Assembly (NCBI GenBank): GCA_022496805.1
Contig: CM040092.1
Coordinates: 17,316,113-17,380,112 of the forward strand
Length of the DNA stretch: 64,000 nucleotides
Direction of reading: 5' to 3'
Origin: Pohlia nutans
Taxonomy: Eukaryota > Streptophyta > Bryopsida > Bryales > Mniaceae
The translations under genes were made by a program, and so were the position numbers. The number at the start of each line of letters is the position of its first letter. Position 1 is the stretch's first letter. The notes below the pieces were generated by a model. That model saw nothing but the letters and a program-made list of their open reading frames with translations. It was not told where the DNA came from and did no database searches. Below, one piece after another: positions 35,777 to 46,600 of this stretch.

Positions 35777-38100
35777 AAGCATAATCTTACTATAAATTGG
35801 TTCAATCACATAGGGGTTATAATATGCTGAAATCAGAACCGGGAAAAATAATTAAAATAATTATAGAAAAATGTCAATGCTGCTATGGTCTTGCTAGGGT
35901 GCTGAAGGGACAGAGTGTTGATTCATCCTGGCCTCAGAAATATGGCGGGAGGTCTTCCTCTTCATAAATGCTCATTTTCCTTAAATGTCCCCATTACAAT
36001 TGCCCAGTCAAAGCTGCATCAATTCTTTCACATTTTAAAATACACTACATTTTTCTTGGTACTTTTCTCATATAAGATACTGTTAAACCGATATACTCGG
36101 ATTTTTTTTAATAATTATTCAAATAAAAATGAAGATTTTAAAGATTTTTCAAAGTGTTTTCTTGGAAAAATCATAGTAATTACAAAAATAATTAAAATAC
36201 AATAATTCCCTATTTAAATGTTGATTCTTTGTACAAGCAAAAGGCTTGCAATGCTCATTCTCAACGGTGAACAGTGGGGCTGCTAAAGAATGTTATGTGT
36301 GCATTGGTTAACCTCACGTTGAGCTCCAGGCTTCCAAATTTGCTTCAGGGCCTGAAGTTCTGCGAGTCATAGACCCAAGAGTGAAATTCAAGTCCTATTC
36401 ACTGGACATCCATTATAGCAATAAAAAATTTAGGCTTTTAAAAGCTAAAAATCACCAAAAATAATTGGCGTGCACCATACCTTCAAGAAAAAATTTAAGA
36501 AAAAAATGCATAAAAATGCTAGTCTATTATTTTCAAAGATTAGTTTATGTCGCTACTCTAGTACTTCTCCAAAATCCAAACAAAAATCGGTGCATCAGAG
36601 CATCTCTCCAAGGAGCCGGATTGAGACCCTGGAACGGCTTTCCGCCCTCATTCTCGGATACCGGGTCCCAACCGTTCCCCATCAATGGTTTTCCATGGCA
36701 TTTGAAGTACAACTCCTGAACATTTTTTGAGCCAACGCACAAAGTGTTTGTCCCCAGTTCTCGGTGTGCAAAAGCGCATTGGAAGGTGATCAGACATTTG
36801 TCGGAGGCTACGCTATCTCCAATGACATGCAGCCAGTTCGGTCAAGCTAATATCGAGGCTCAAAAAAAAGGCCAAAAAGGGCGAGTTCATGGCTGGCTAC
36901 GCGCTTCCTCGTGGGGACGGTATGACAACATCGCTACGCTTGGTTGGTCCCAAGTCGGGCAAGGGAGGCTAAATCGGTGATATAGTGGGACTAAATTTGC
37001 TTTGCACTAGCTAGCCACAGGGAGAGGCTCACCCATAACCTTGACAATCGCTTGGGGTTGAAGAATCACTATAAGAAAACTTGGTAAAAAAAAAATCGCA
37101 GCTGAATTCAGCTGCGGTTCGTTTGACCTCATTCCGCTGCAGTCCCTAAACGACTACAACGACTGTGTTTGCGATTTGAGGCTTTTTGGAATTTTGGGGT
37201 ATGTAATATATCCTAAAACCTGCATGTTGCCTAGGTTAAACCCACTTTCCGTACTAGGTTTCGAGATGCTCATGGAGATGCTCTCATAGCTGTGTGCATT
37301 AACGACGCCTAAGTCAATTTTTGGCCATTGGATGACACTGATTGTTCATTTCCCACTCACTAATAAAAACTATGTTAATAATAGCATCAAAATGTCATTT
37401 GATTTGTGTTGACTATAACTCTATTAAATAATGTGACAAAATTGTAATTTTCACATTATTGGTGTTATTGGCAACATAAATCAAAATAATATTTTGACGT
37501 TATTTCCATCATGGATTTCTACAAGTAACTATAAAATGAATGATTTTTTGTTGTCAACGATTTTTGGTAGTTATTAGTAGTTGAAATTTATTTTGGGATA
37601 TTTAAACTGTTTGTTTTTTAGGAAGTCACTCTATCTGTGTTACTATGTACTAGTAGTGTACACATTAAAAATTTAAAGTGTAAAACAGTGATACATAGTG
37701 ACGACAAAGTTGCACAAGTAGTCACATGATTCAAATAGTGTGATTTACCTTAATGTCGATGTGGGCCTCACGTAAATTGCTAGATTTGCTAAAATGATAA
37801 GAATTTTTAGTTAAAATTGCTAAATGGTGAGAAATTTAAATAGATTATAAAAAAACTCCTATCTAGAAAACACAAAATTCAAGATTTACAAGGATTCTTG
37901 GTTTGAACTCATCTGTGTGTTGATGCCTTGCATGTGAAAAATTGAGTTGAAATCACTTCAAAAGTTACTCAGATTGTTCTTTTTAATTTATTTGTATTTT
38001 TTTTAGTTACACAACAATTTGGTAAAAAACATAGCTATAATTGATTAGTATTATCTACACTATATCGGAGTCTTGTAGTGAGTGTTGCGTCGCGTTAAGG
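35777..38100. other. Intergenic, no gene; family C copy and a GC-richer block
   Basis: 35960-36200 repeats family C (see 4728). 36595-36990 is richer in G and C than its surroundings and has chance frames but nothing recognisable. 37097-37116 is a perfect 20-bp palindrome built on CAGCTGAATTCAGCTG; a shorter version recurs at about 39629-39646. No gene supported. Confidence 0.5.
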
Positions 38101-38119
38101 GAGTTTTTGTCGAGTTGTG

Positions 38120-39272
38120 GGGTCCACGATGCATGTGGAATCCTGTAGAGTCCGCGCTGCTCGTGTTAGTTCTGAGATAGTCTATTTTTATGTGGAGTCC
38201 GCACTATTCGCCTCTGCGGCCACTGCCCATTGTAGGTGTTCTTCATTCTATGTTCTTCATCCTCCTCATGTCATTCAATTTTGTTGTTTACATGAATTAT
38301 ATGATCTCCGAAAAAATAGGATCTTACAACACATGAACAATCAACTTGCTCTGCACTATCCATTGCAGAGTTCTTCACTCTTAGTACTATGTTCTTCGTC
38401 ATGACCATATTTTGTCCAATTGTCCCATAAGCTTTGCAATACAGGGCATAGTTGGGATATATTAGTACTAAGGTTCGATAGTTGGGATATATTGCCAAAA
38501 GACCAAGAAAGATGTGCTTCTCTCATCGATCCTCAGTTCTAATATATTCCAAGTATGTCCAATGGTATTGCAAATCTTATGGGACAATCATTAGGAGAAA
38601 GGTGGGGTCTCCAAAAGGCCTTTGGTGTTGGCACGTGCACAAAAATTTGAGGTACTCCCGCACGTTTTTGACGCTGGCACCAATGGTGTCATGACGCTGC
38701 CAGCAGTGCAGTTCCGTGGGTCGCACCAATCAGCGCTGCCAACACTGCCAATACTACCAGCACTGCCAATGCTGCCAACGCTGCCAGCACTGCGGCTTCC
38801 GACACTGTGAGTGGGCAGCAACCTTCACCAATCGGAGGGGTGTTTGGACAGCTTGTTCACCTAACCTGAGCTGCCTTAGAGGGCCCTTTGGGGACCCCAC
38901 ATTTCCCCTAATGTGGACAGAACATGGTGATGACGAAGAACATAGTACAAAGAGTGAAGAACATAGTACAAAGAGTGAAGAACATAGTACAAAGAGTGAA
39001 GAACATAGTACAAAGAGTGAAGAACATGTGCAATGTGTAGTGTAAAGCAAGTTGATTGTTTGTGTCATGAGATCCTATTATTCCGGTAAAAACAAGAGAA
39101 CAAAATGACATGAGGACGAAGAACGTACAACGAAGAACATACAACAAAGAACACCTACAATAGGCCATGGCGATCAAGGCGGACCCCACAGAAAATAGGA
39201 TCTCAAAATTGACACGGACTGACTCGGGCAACACAGACCCTACAAGGATTCCATGGACAATGTAGACCCCGT
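38120..39272. mobile_element. Long inverted-repeat (foldback) element
   Basis: The left arm (about 38120-38402) and the right arm (about 39272-38935, complement) share, in order, GGGGTC(C/T)AC, TGGAATCC, TTTTGTGGGGTCCGC-like text, ATTGTAGGTGTTCTT, CTCATGTCATT, ATAGGATCT, ACAATCAACTTGCT and GTTCTTCACTCTT. The ~530-bp spacer carries a 9-bp CTGCCAA(C/T)-type repeat at 38735-38791. Terminal boundaries and target duplication are not clear, so the superfamily is open. A transcript through it could fold into a long hairpin. Confidence 0.6.
38935..39027. repeat. 21-bp minisatellite, four full copies
   Basis: GAAGAACATAGTACAAAGAG plus T is repeated four times perfectly from 38935, followed by a partial unit GAAGAACAT. 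It lies at the inner edge of the right arm of the foldback element. The opposite arm has about one unit (complement at about 38370-38395), so the array expanded after the inversion. It encodes a chance repeat in one frame and is not a gene. Confidence 0.85.
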
Positions 39273-39729
39273 AAGCCAAGAAAAGCTCGATGGGGTACCT
39301 TCAATGTGACCCCTGAGTCTTTGTCAAGACCGAGGCCTTCCCACATGAGAAGAAAGGAAGTGAAACGGGAGCCATAGAAAACTGGAGGGTGATGGCCTGA
39401 TATGGGTACCCCCTCCTGAATTAGTGTGATTTTAGAAAAAAATCTTTTTGGTAAGGAAAAAATATTGAAAAATTACAAAAATTAGATGGTGTTGTAGATG
39501 ACATAGTAAGAGCCGCATACACTGTCTCCCCTCTAAACCGCTCTTCAATGTCTCAAAATAACTAAATTCTTCATTCTATTTAGTGTCATCTTTGTAATTT
39601 TTTTGTAATTTTTTTATTTAATCCCGGTCAGCTGAATTCAGCTGATCCAAACTGGGGGCCTTCTTGAGGCCCCATATCTCTCCTAATGCATTATTGTTAC
39701 AAATTTTCACTTAAACAATCCTACTATTG
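39273..39729. other. Intergenic, no gene
   Basis: Unassigned; AT-rich after 39430, with TGTAATTTTTTTGTAATTTT (39593-39612) and a CAGCTGAATTCAGCTG palindrome. No coding or RNA gene is supported. Confidence 0.5.
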
Positions 39730-40251
39730 TTAACCCTTAACTGCCTGAGCGTCCAATTTTTGGACGATGTACAAATTTCATACATGTTTTATCATCCGTC
39801 AAACACTTTTTGTGGTGTGGATTTTTTACTATATATTCTATGGGAAGTTAGCTTCATGCATCTGTGATCCTATTAGAAAGGGGATGATTTGTGAAATTTT
39901 TATGCCACATTTGATGTATCAGTGATTCACTCAAAATTTTGAAGATTTCGGTGTAAAAGTGCTCTTAAAAAAATCAACTCATAAAATTAAGCAATCAAAA
40001 AATCTTAAAATATCACTACACTTAGTGTATTACATTTCAACCAAAAAGAATTTTAAATTTCGAGTTTCAAATTTTATACAAAAATATCTGGGATAGCAAT
40101 CATAGATCCAACCATATGGATAGAATCTAAAATTGACAATGTATAACTTTTATTGATACATCGAGTTCAAAATATCCCTCTTAGTTGCATTTTATAACGC
40201 ATCTTTGCAAATCTGCCAAATTTGGAGAGGGCTCTAAGCATTTAGGGGTTA
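39730..40251 (+). mobile_element. TTAA element, family A, copy 4 (internal deletion)
   Basis: TTAACCCTTAACTGCCTGAG at the left, CATTTAGGGGTTAG at the right (terminal TTAA decayed to TTAG). Collinear with the other copies but about 55 bp shorter, because the TTGTCAATATCTTATTCGTA region after CATTTCAACC is missing. Hairpin CGTCC-AATTTTT-GGACG near the left end. Confidence 0.75.
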
Positions 40252-40689
40252 GCACTACTATGCCTATTGGGTATTGGTAATTGGATATAAGTCCATAACG
40301 TCAAGTCTTGTTTTTAAGGCGACTTTAGTTGGTGAATTGAGAAAGGGTTATTTTTTTATAGCCTTGTTGCTAAAAAGGAGTCCTTATATCAACCAAAAGT
40401 ATATTAAATGTATATTTTTGATTCAATAGAAAAACTTGACATTATGTCCAATAACCTCCCAATTGCCAAAGGTTATCTAGTCCATCTTATATCTTGAAAA
40501 TGCAGTCACTAAAGAAGCATCACTTTCTACACTATCGCCAACAAACTCTTCATTCACATTGGTCTTGGGATTATAATTGTTCATCTTATTCTACCATTGT
40601 TACATGCATAGATTGTGAAAAATTAGCTTATGTACAACTTGACACCACTATTGACATGAACTTCTTTCAAGGGGAACTACTCAGGGTCC

Positions 40690-41070
40690 CAAATCCCTCA
40701 TATTGTATCCAATGATCACCAATGTCATCTCCCGCCTCACCATGAACAAAGGAATAACTGCAACAGGGGGTGAAGACGAGCTTCATTTTTACAAGCAGTT
40801 TCGAGATATTTCGAAAGAGATGAAAAAGTGTTTCAGCGCAATTAATCCTCCAGATCTGGGACTCTCTGCTTTGGAATGGCTCGACTTCCGAGGTTTTGAG
40901 AAAAGGTTTAAAAGGAAGTGAAGTGCCGGATGGATTCGTTTGACACGAAGATCATAGCAGAGCACCTAGCAGTGCGTAAGAGTAATGATCCTAGACAGGA
41001 CAAGGACATTGTTGATCTAATGGAAGTGAATCATGAAATTGACGATGACCATCTCAAAGGTATTATTTGG
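40690..41070 (+). pseudogene. Cytochrome P450 exon fragment ending at an intact splice donor
   Basis: The frame MITNVISRLTMNK, then HFYKQFRDISKEM, ALEWLDFRGFEKRFKRK, and after a one-base shift at about 40917-40921, DSFDTKIIAEHL, DIVDLME and HLKGIIW, matches the F-to-I helix region of plant A-type P450s. The exon stops at TTTGG followed by GTGAGT (donor at 41071), where many plant P450s have the intron before the I-helix AG.DT motif. No heme-binding exon follows. The frameshift and absence of N- and C-terminal parts make it a relic. Confidence 0.7.
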
Positions 41071-41102
41071 GTGAGTAATCTTTTATCAACACGGTTTGAA
41101 TA

Positions 41103-41357
41103 AACACACATTTCATTAAAACTGTACCACATTTCGTTAAAACTGGACTACCAGACTGAAAAAGTGATGGGGAGTGCTACCCTTCTCAATAGAGATAGGT
41201 CTCCAATTTTTCTAGAGTGTTCTTATTCGTGGAATAAGAACACCGAAGAAAAATTGGGGACTTATCTCTGTGGAGAAGGGCAACACTCCCCAACACTTTT
41301 CCAGTCAAGTAGTCTAGTTTTAACAAAATGTGGTTCAATTTTATCGAAATGTGTGTT
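41103..41357. mobile_element. 255-bp near-palindromic element
   Basis: The whole stretch is one inverted repeat centred at about 41230, with two arms of 127 nt matching at about 84% by hand count and no net indel. It starts AACACACATTTC and ends GAAATGTGTGTT, flanked on both sides by AATA (41099-41102, 41358-41361), a possible 4-bp target duplication. It lies 32 bp downstream of the P450 donor, inside what was its intron. Non-coding. Confidence 0.75.
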
Positions 41358-41627
41358 AATAACATTTGATTGTTTCAGGAACTTTTAGATAAATCTTCCC
41401 CCATAATTCATGAAGAGGTTTCTCTATGATCACGAAGGCCTCCCCATGTACCATGATGTCAGTAGATTATCTTTAGATGTCAAAATTTGGGCAAGCTCAT
41501 GTAGAGAATACCAATAACTATTCCGGACCGGATCCCATCCCCTGTACTGACCCCTGTAACTGAAAGCAACTCATACACTTGGTTGTAAGCATGACTGACT
41601 ACTGATCTTCGAATGAAATGGAAGTTA

Positions 41628-43117
41628 CAGTGACTGCCAAAACTGAGTACGAACACAACAGACTGAAATTGAACAAACAATGTAGGAAAATTGGATGCAC
41701 CAAAAATGAAACCATAAATTGCACAGGATTACCATTGTAATCAGTCATACTTCCATGGGGATTGAGGTCTATTACACACAAGTATGCATGTACAAAAAAA
41801 TGTAAAGTGAAGTTCAATCCAAAACTCAATTTTGCTCACACAAAGTTAAAAATTTGTCCACCTACCCTTAGCAGCTATAACAGCTGCAATGCGCTTAGGC
41901 ATGCTTCTATACAAGTTTTTACACTCATTGGGAGTAGATTAAGCCCAACAACCCTCAACACGCTCCCACAATTCTAACATTCCTTTGGGAGGTCTCTCAT
42001 ATTGGTTCAGTCGACGTTTTAAAGTTGCCCACAAGTGCTTGATCGGATTCAAGTCTAGAGATTGCGCCGGCCACTTCAAAAGAGTGAATTCTTGCAAATT
42101 CAGCCAACGGCACACACTCTTGGATGTATGTTTTGGGTCATTATCCTATTGAAAATTCAAATTGGCAGGATCTAAATTGTATGCATGCAGTGTATGAATC
42201 AGTTCTCGCTCTAAAATTTATCTATACATGTACTGATCCATTCTTCCCTCAATCCTACACATCATACCAGGGACACTCAGAGTCATGCAACCCCACATCA
42301 TCATTCCCCCACCTCCAAACTTGACAGTTTGTTGCACCATTCCAACACTTCTATTCTACCCATCACGAAACCAACACCAACTGTGAACATCAAAGCAAAA
42401 TCGGTTCCTTTTTGTTTCTTCAAAGAATACTACACAATCCCAATTATCATCAGTCCAATGGCAATGACGTCTAGCAAATTCTAATTGTCCCTTAATCTGA
42501 AGAAGTGTGAGCTTTGGTTTCTTCTGCTTCACTTTACATTTCAAACCTTCTTTTTGTAACACTCTCTCCACAGTACTATCACTCATACCAACATCAAGCT
42601 CTTCTCTCGAGTAATTTCCAACTTTGTGTGCATTTTCTAAGCCACCTACAATGATTTCTCTCACACAAACCCTACAATCAGCTGCACTGTACACCTATGG
42701 CCTGCCACCAAAACTGTGATTCACATCACTCAACGCACTCAAATGTTGCTTACGAAATTGTGCAACCCAACTTTGGGATACTTGTAAGTCTCTAGCAACA
42801 TTTCTAGTACTTTCACCCCTCCTCAACTTCTCTAAAGTAGCTTCTTCTATCTGCTTTCTATCAACAACAAAGAGAGACCTTAATGAAACCATTTTGCTCA
42901 ATTTGCATACATGATGTGCACAGAATAGGGACACAATTATAAATGTGAAGGCCAAGAACATGCCCATCCAAAAAATCAGACCCAGAAAACCATTTGTGCA
43001 TGTTAAATTTGTAGCATTCATTGCGTAATCCAAGTGTGAGCATAATTGAGTAAATTATAAAATATGAATGGATAAAGATAGACTAAGCTATTTCGTACTC
43101 AGTTTTGGCAGTCATTG
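41628..43117 (-). mobile_element. Tc1-type DNA transposon with clear ends
   Basis: Inverted termini begin CAGTGACTGCCAAAACTGAG on the left and CAATGACTGCCAAAACTGAG on the right (complement), 26 bp with one mismatch, each flanked by TA. Length 1490 bp, typical of Tc1-like elements, containing one transposase frame on the minus strand. The CAGT start and TA target are classic Tc1/mariner features. It separates the P450 relic from the 3' end of CTC1. Confidence 0.9.
41846..42892 (-). pseudogene. Tc1-like DDE transposase, five in-frame stops, no frameshift
   Basis: From ATG at 42892 to TAA at 41846 the frame stays in register for 349 codons. It has an N-terminal helix-turn-helix (STRNVARDLQVSQSWVAQF), a second DNA-binding segment (STVERVLQKEGLKCKVKQKK), then WDCVVFFEETK where the first catalytic Asp should be, DNDPKHTS with the second Asp, and LDLNPIKHLW with Lys at the position 34 residues on where the family has Glu. 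Stops interrupt at 42695 (TAG), 42356 (TAG) and three more downstream (TAA, TAG, TAA). Family alignment suggests most replace Gln codons. Two of three catalytic positions are changed, so the copy is inactive. Confidence 0.88.
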
Positions 43118-43611
43118 TATATTGGTCTACAACATCCCACTTTGAAATTGCATGAGAAATTAATACATAGTGATACAATTTGATCTTAACAAATTTGGGT
43201 CTTGTACCCAAAGATCTATCCACATCTAAATAGCGATCTCCCAAAAATCACTCCTACATATGTTAAATGCTTAGTGACGCAAGTGCTATCCTCTACCGTA
43301 GTTCAAGAAAGTAATTTGATGAAATCGAACAAGGTCAGAAGACATCACGTACTGCCTTTTGAAGCGGTCGGTGTGGTTATTCAGAATGTTGAAATCATCC
43401 GGCAGCTTTTGAACTTAAGCTTAAAATGTCACGACATTTGCGTCAAATAGATGTGAGATTGAGTAAATGGTGAGCTTTCGTTGCATCGCACAGCAGTTAT
43501 GAGATTATTTCTGACAACAGAAAAGGAGAAATAAAGAGCCCATGTGGGAATCCTGGACTTGATAATCGATTAATCGTTGTCTACGGATCAAAACAATGTA
43601 CAAAGGTGGTA
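43118..43611. other. 3' flank of CTC1, no separate gene
   Basis: Probably includes the CTC1 3' UTR. A plus-strand chance frame (43202-43450) shows no recognised domain. No repeat found. Confidence 0.4.
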
Positions 43612-46600
43612 TCATAAATCAAAACCGCTGGCCAACTGTTGTAGCTCTACCCAGGTGTTTAATACTTCCACTTTCGTAGCAACGAGCTGCGTCCTATTCC
43701 ACGTTAGATTTTGCCAGGGTCTACTGTTACCCGCTGTTGAAGCTGAAAAAGATGTTTGCCTTTGGTAGTACTCTTCGGCGTATTTGAAAATATGATCTTT
43801 ATCTGACATAGTAGTACAATGCACAACCTGCACGTCACATACAGCACACAACTGTCAGATATCGAGGGAATGCCAGTCCAACTTGAATTCTTGATAGCAT
43901 AGTGGGAGAACGTCATGAGCCCCTTCGTAAACTCACTTTTGGACCCAATTGGGCTGCTTGCTCTAGGACCAATCTCAAAACCGTGGCCTCGCTTTCTTCA
44001 AGGTCACCATCACCACCCTTAATAAGCCAAGAAGTGGTCCCTACGTCTCCTTGTGGTGGCTCTCCTTGCACGCATATTCGTTTGTGTTTTCGCACCAAAG
44101 ATCTAAGAAGTTGAGGTAACGATGCTCCTAGAAGAGATTTCTGTTCACTGGGGAAAGAAGCGTTTTGAGCTGATGCGATGATTGATGGACACAAAGTCGA
44201 CATCTCTCCTGCTAATCCTCGAAAGCCAAGAAAGTTGATGGCTTGGTCACCATTGGCCCAGCACTCAGCTACTGCGGATCCATCATCTACAAGAACAACG
44301 CCAAGTTTGATTCAGAGATTTGATACATACATACTTAAATTCTAGTGGTCTAAATGCACGATGATGTATTGTGTAAAGCCTCACGAAATGATGTAGCAAT
44401 CTGATTGAGCTCCATGATCAAATACCATGAAGCACACTTCTAAAGATCCAGAATGACTTCATTGAGAAATTCTGACCTATTATGAAGCAGCCGCATTTAA
44501 CTGCAATATCCCCAACCATGTCTTCCTGCACTGCTAGCATATCTGCAGAAACGTTTCCCAATGATAGTGGCCGGGAAATCTGCCACTCCAAGTCAAGTCC
44601 TTGCACGGATACAACCTGAACATAAGATGTCGCCATAAAATTAATTTGATGGAAATCACGAAGCAAGAACCAACTGAAGTGCAGCCTGGAATTGAAACTC
44701 GATTGCCCATTACAGAAAACTTACTTAACCCCTAAGCGTCCAACCATCCAGATTTTGGACGACGAACGGATTTGAACTCCATTTTTTCATCCATCATGCA
44801 CTTTTTGTAGTGTGGATTTTTTTACTGAATTTTTAATGGGAAGTTAGCTTCATGCATGTGTGATCTGATTAGAAAGGGGATGATTTGTGAAAATTTTATG
44901 CCTCATTTCATGCCACAATGTTCCACCAATTTTTTTGAAGATTTCAGTGTAAAAGTGCGCTTGAAAAAGTCAAGTCATAGAATCAAGCAACAAAAAAACC
45001 TCCAAAAATCACTACAATTAGAGTATTACATTTCAACCCATCACAACAAATTTCGTTCTTAGATTGTCAATATCTTATTTGTAATCAAATTACAAAAGAG
45101 TTTTGAATTTTGAGTTTCAAATTTTATACAAAAATATTGGTGATAGCAATCGTAGATCTAACCGTATGGATAGAATCTAAAATTCATAATGTATAACTTT
45201 TATTCATACATCAAGTTCCAAGTATTCATCTTAGTTGTATTTTATGATGCATCTTTGCAAAACTGCCAAATCTGGGGAAGGTGAGGACGTTTAGGGGTTA
45301 ACAATAAGGAGATACTCACCCTACAGTGAACCTTGAGGTACTTATTTCTTGGTTCCAATTCACAGATGAAATCGTTGAGAAGGTCTACAACAGTAACATT
45401 CTCTGCACATCCTTCCTGCTCCTGAGAAAGCAAGCTTTCCGAACTCAGTCGTTGGCTTTTGTGCGAGAAGTTGCAAGTTCTTTTCTCTACACTACCGATA
45501 TGCACGTCTGTAGTCGGCATACCAATTAGCACATTTGCATCCCTGCACAAGCCATGGTGATCAGAAAGGTTCGCACAAACAAACATATACTATATAAATA
45601 TACTCTATTTTATTATTAAAAAAAAATTCAATTCCATTTGAAAATGAAAGCAGAGATCATTGTAAACCTTCGCAAGAGAATTCTTCGGAAGCACGCCACA
45701 GCGCCAGGCCCAAATCCGACTGGTCGCACATATTTATCGAAATTGATATTAATTCTGATCTGCGATATCAGACCCAAATGTTGATCAACCCAGAGCACCA
45801 CAATCAATCACCAGAAAGCATCAGAGATAGATCAGCTAAGCACCTCTCAAATGCAAAAAAATGTGCGTACCGATTGGTCGGTACGCAGGTCCCGAAGCTG
45901 AAAGTGCGTTGTCTTCTGCTGCGCGCGACCGAAAAACCTCGAGAATGATAACTCTTTGAGGTCGTCATCACCAGCTGAAACAGGATTGTCAGAACACTCA
46001 GTTGTTTCGAGTTTGCCTTGGATGGACACTACCTCTCCTTGCAAAGCCAATATGCCTCCAAGATTACTACCGCAATTTGGTAAAACCGTGGCGGGATGAG
46101 ATGAAAGCTGAAGAGCCTCACTAACGTTTATCAATTGCGGAATCAGCTTTCTTTTTAGAGACACTAACCAGCGTCTGAATTCATACCCCAAGGAGTCAGA
46201 CAGAGTTAAAACAGCATCCACAAGTTGTGGCTGAGAACTAATGGTACTTTCACTCATCTTTTCGGTGTCGTGATCGGAACATCTTCCCATTTTGATAATC
46301 AAGCTATCTTCTTCACTTTCGGGAGGACATTCTGATAACTCAATCATGTTTGAGTCGGATGAATAAGGTGGAACGCAGATTGAGGTTGTTCCCCTGCTCG
46401 ACGAAACCGTCTGCAGCAAATTTTCCTTGTCTTCTTGTAACAGTTGACCATCTATACCATATCTCCACTGAAGACTAATGAGAGGTTGTTTGGCGTCAAT
46501 CTCCACCCTTCTGAATTCTAAACTCATTTCTGATGACAAGTCGTCGTGCAAACTGGGCAGCAAACACCAATCCCCTGTATTTAACACCTGCAGTAACGAC

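Noticed and set aside
37097..37116. 20-bp palindrome CGCAGCTGAATTCAGCTGCG as a regulatory site
   Set aside because: Perfect but isolated, far from any gene, and only a shorter version recurs; no support for function.
38935..39027. CRISPR-like array
   Set aside because: Directly abutting 21-bp units without spacers in a plant nuclear context; a minisatellite.
38716..39045. Frame with EEHSTKS repeats
   Set aside because: Product of the 21-bp minisatellite within a foldback element, not a protein gene.
42124..42324. 66-residue plus-strand frame in the Tc1 element
   Set aside because: Antisense shadow of the transposase.
43202..43450. 82-residue plus-strand frame (VLPFEAVGVVIQNVEIIRQL)
   Set aside because: Looks faintly protein-like but matches no family I know, overlaps the likely CTC1 3' UTR, and has no splice partners.
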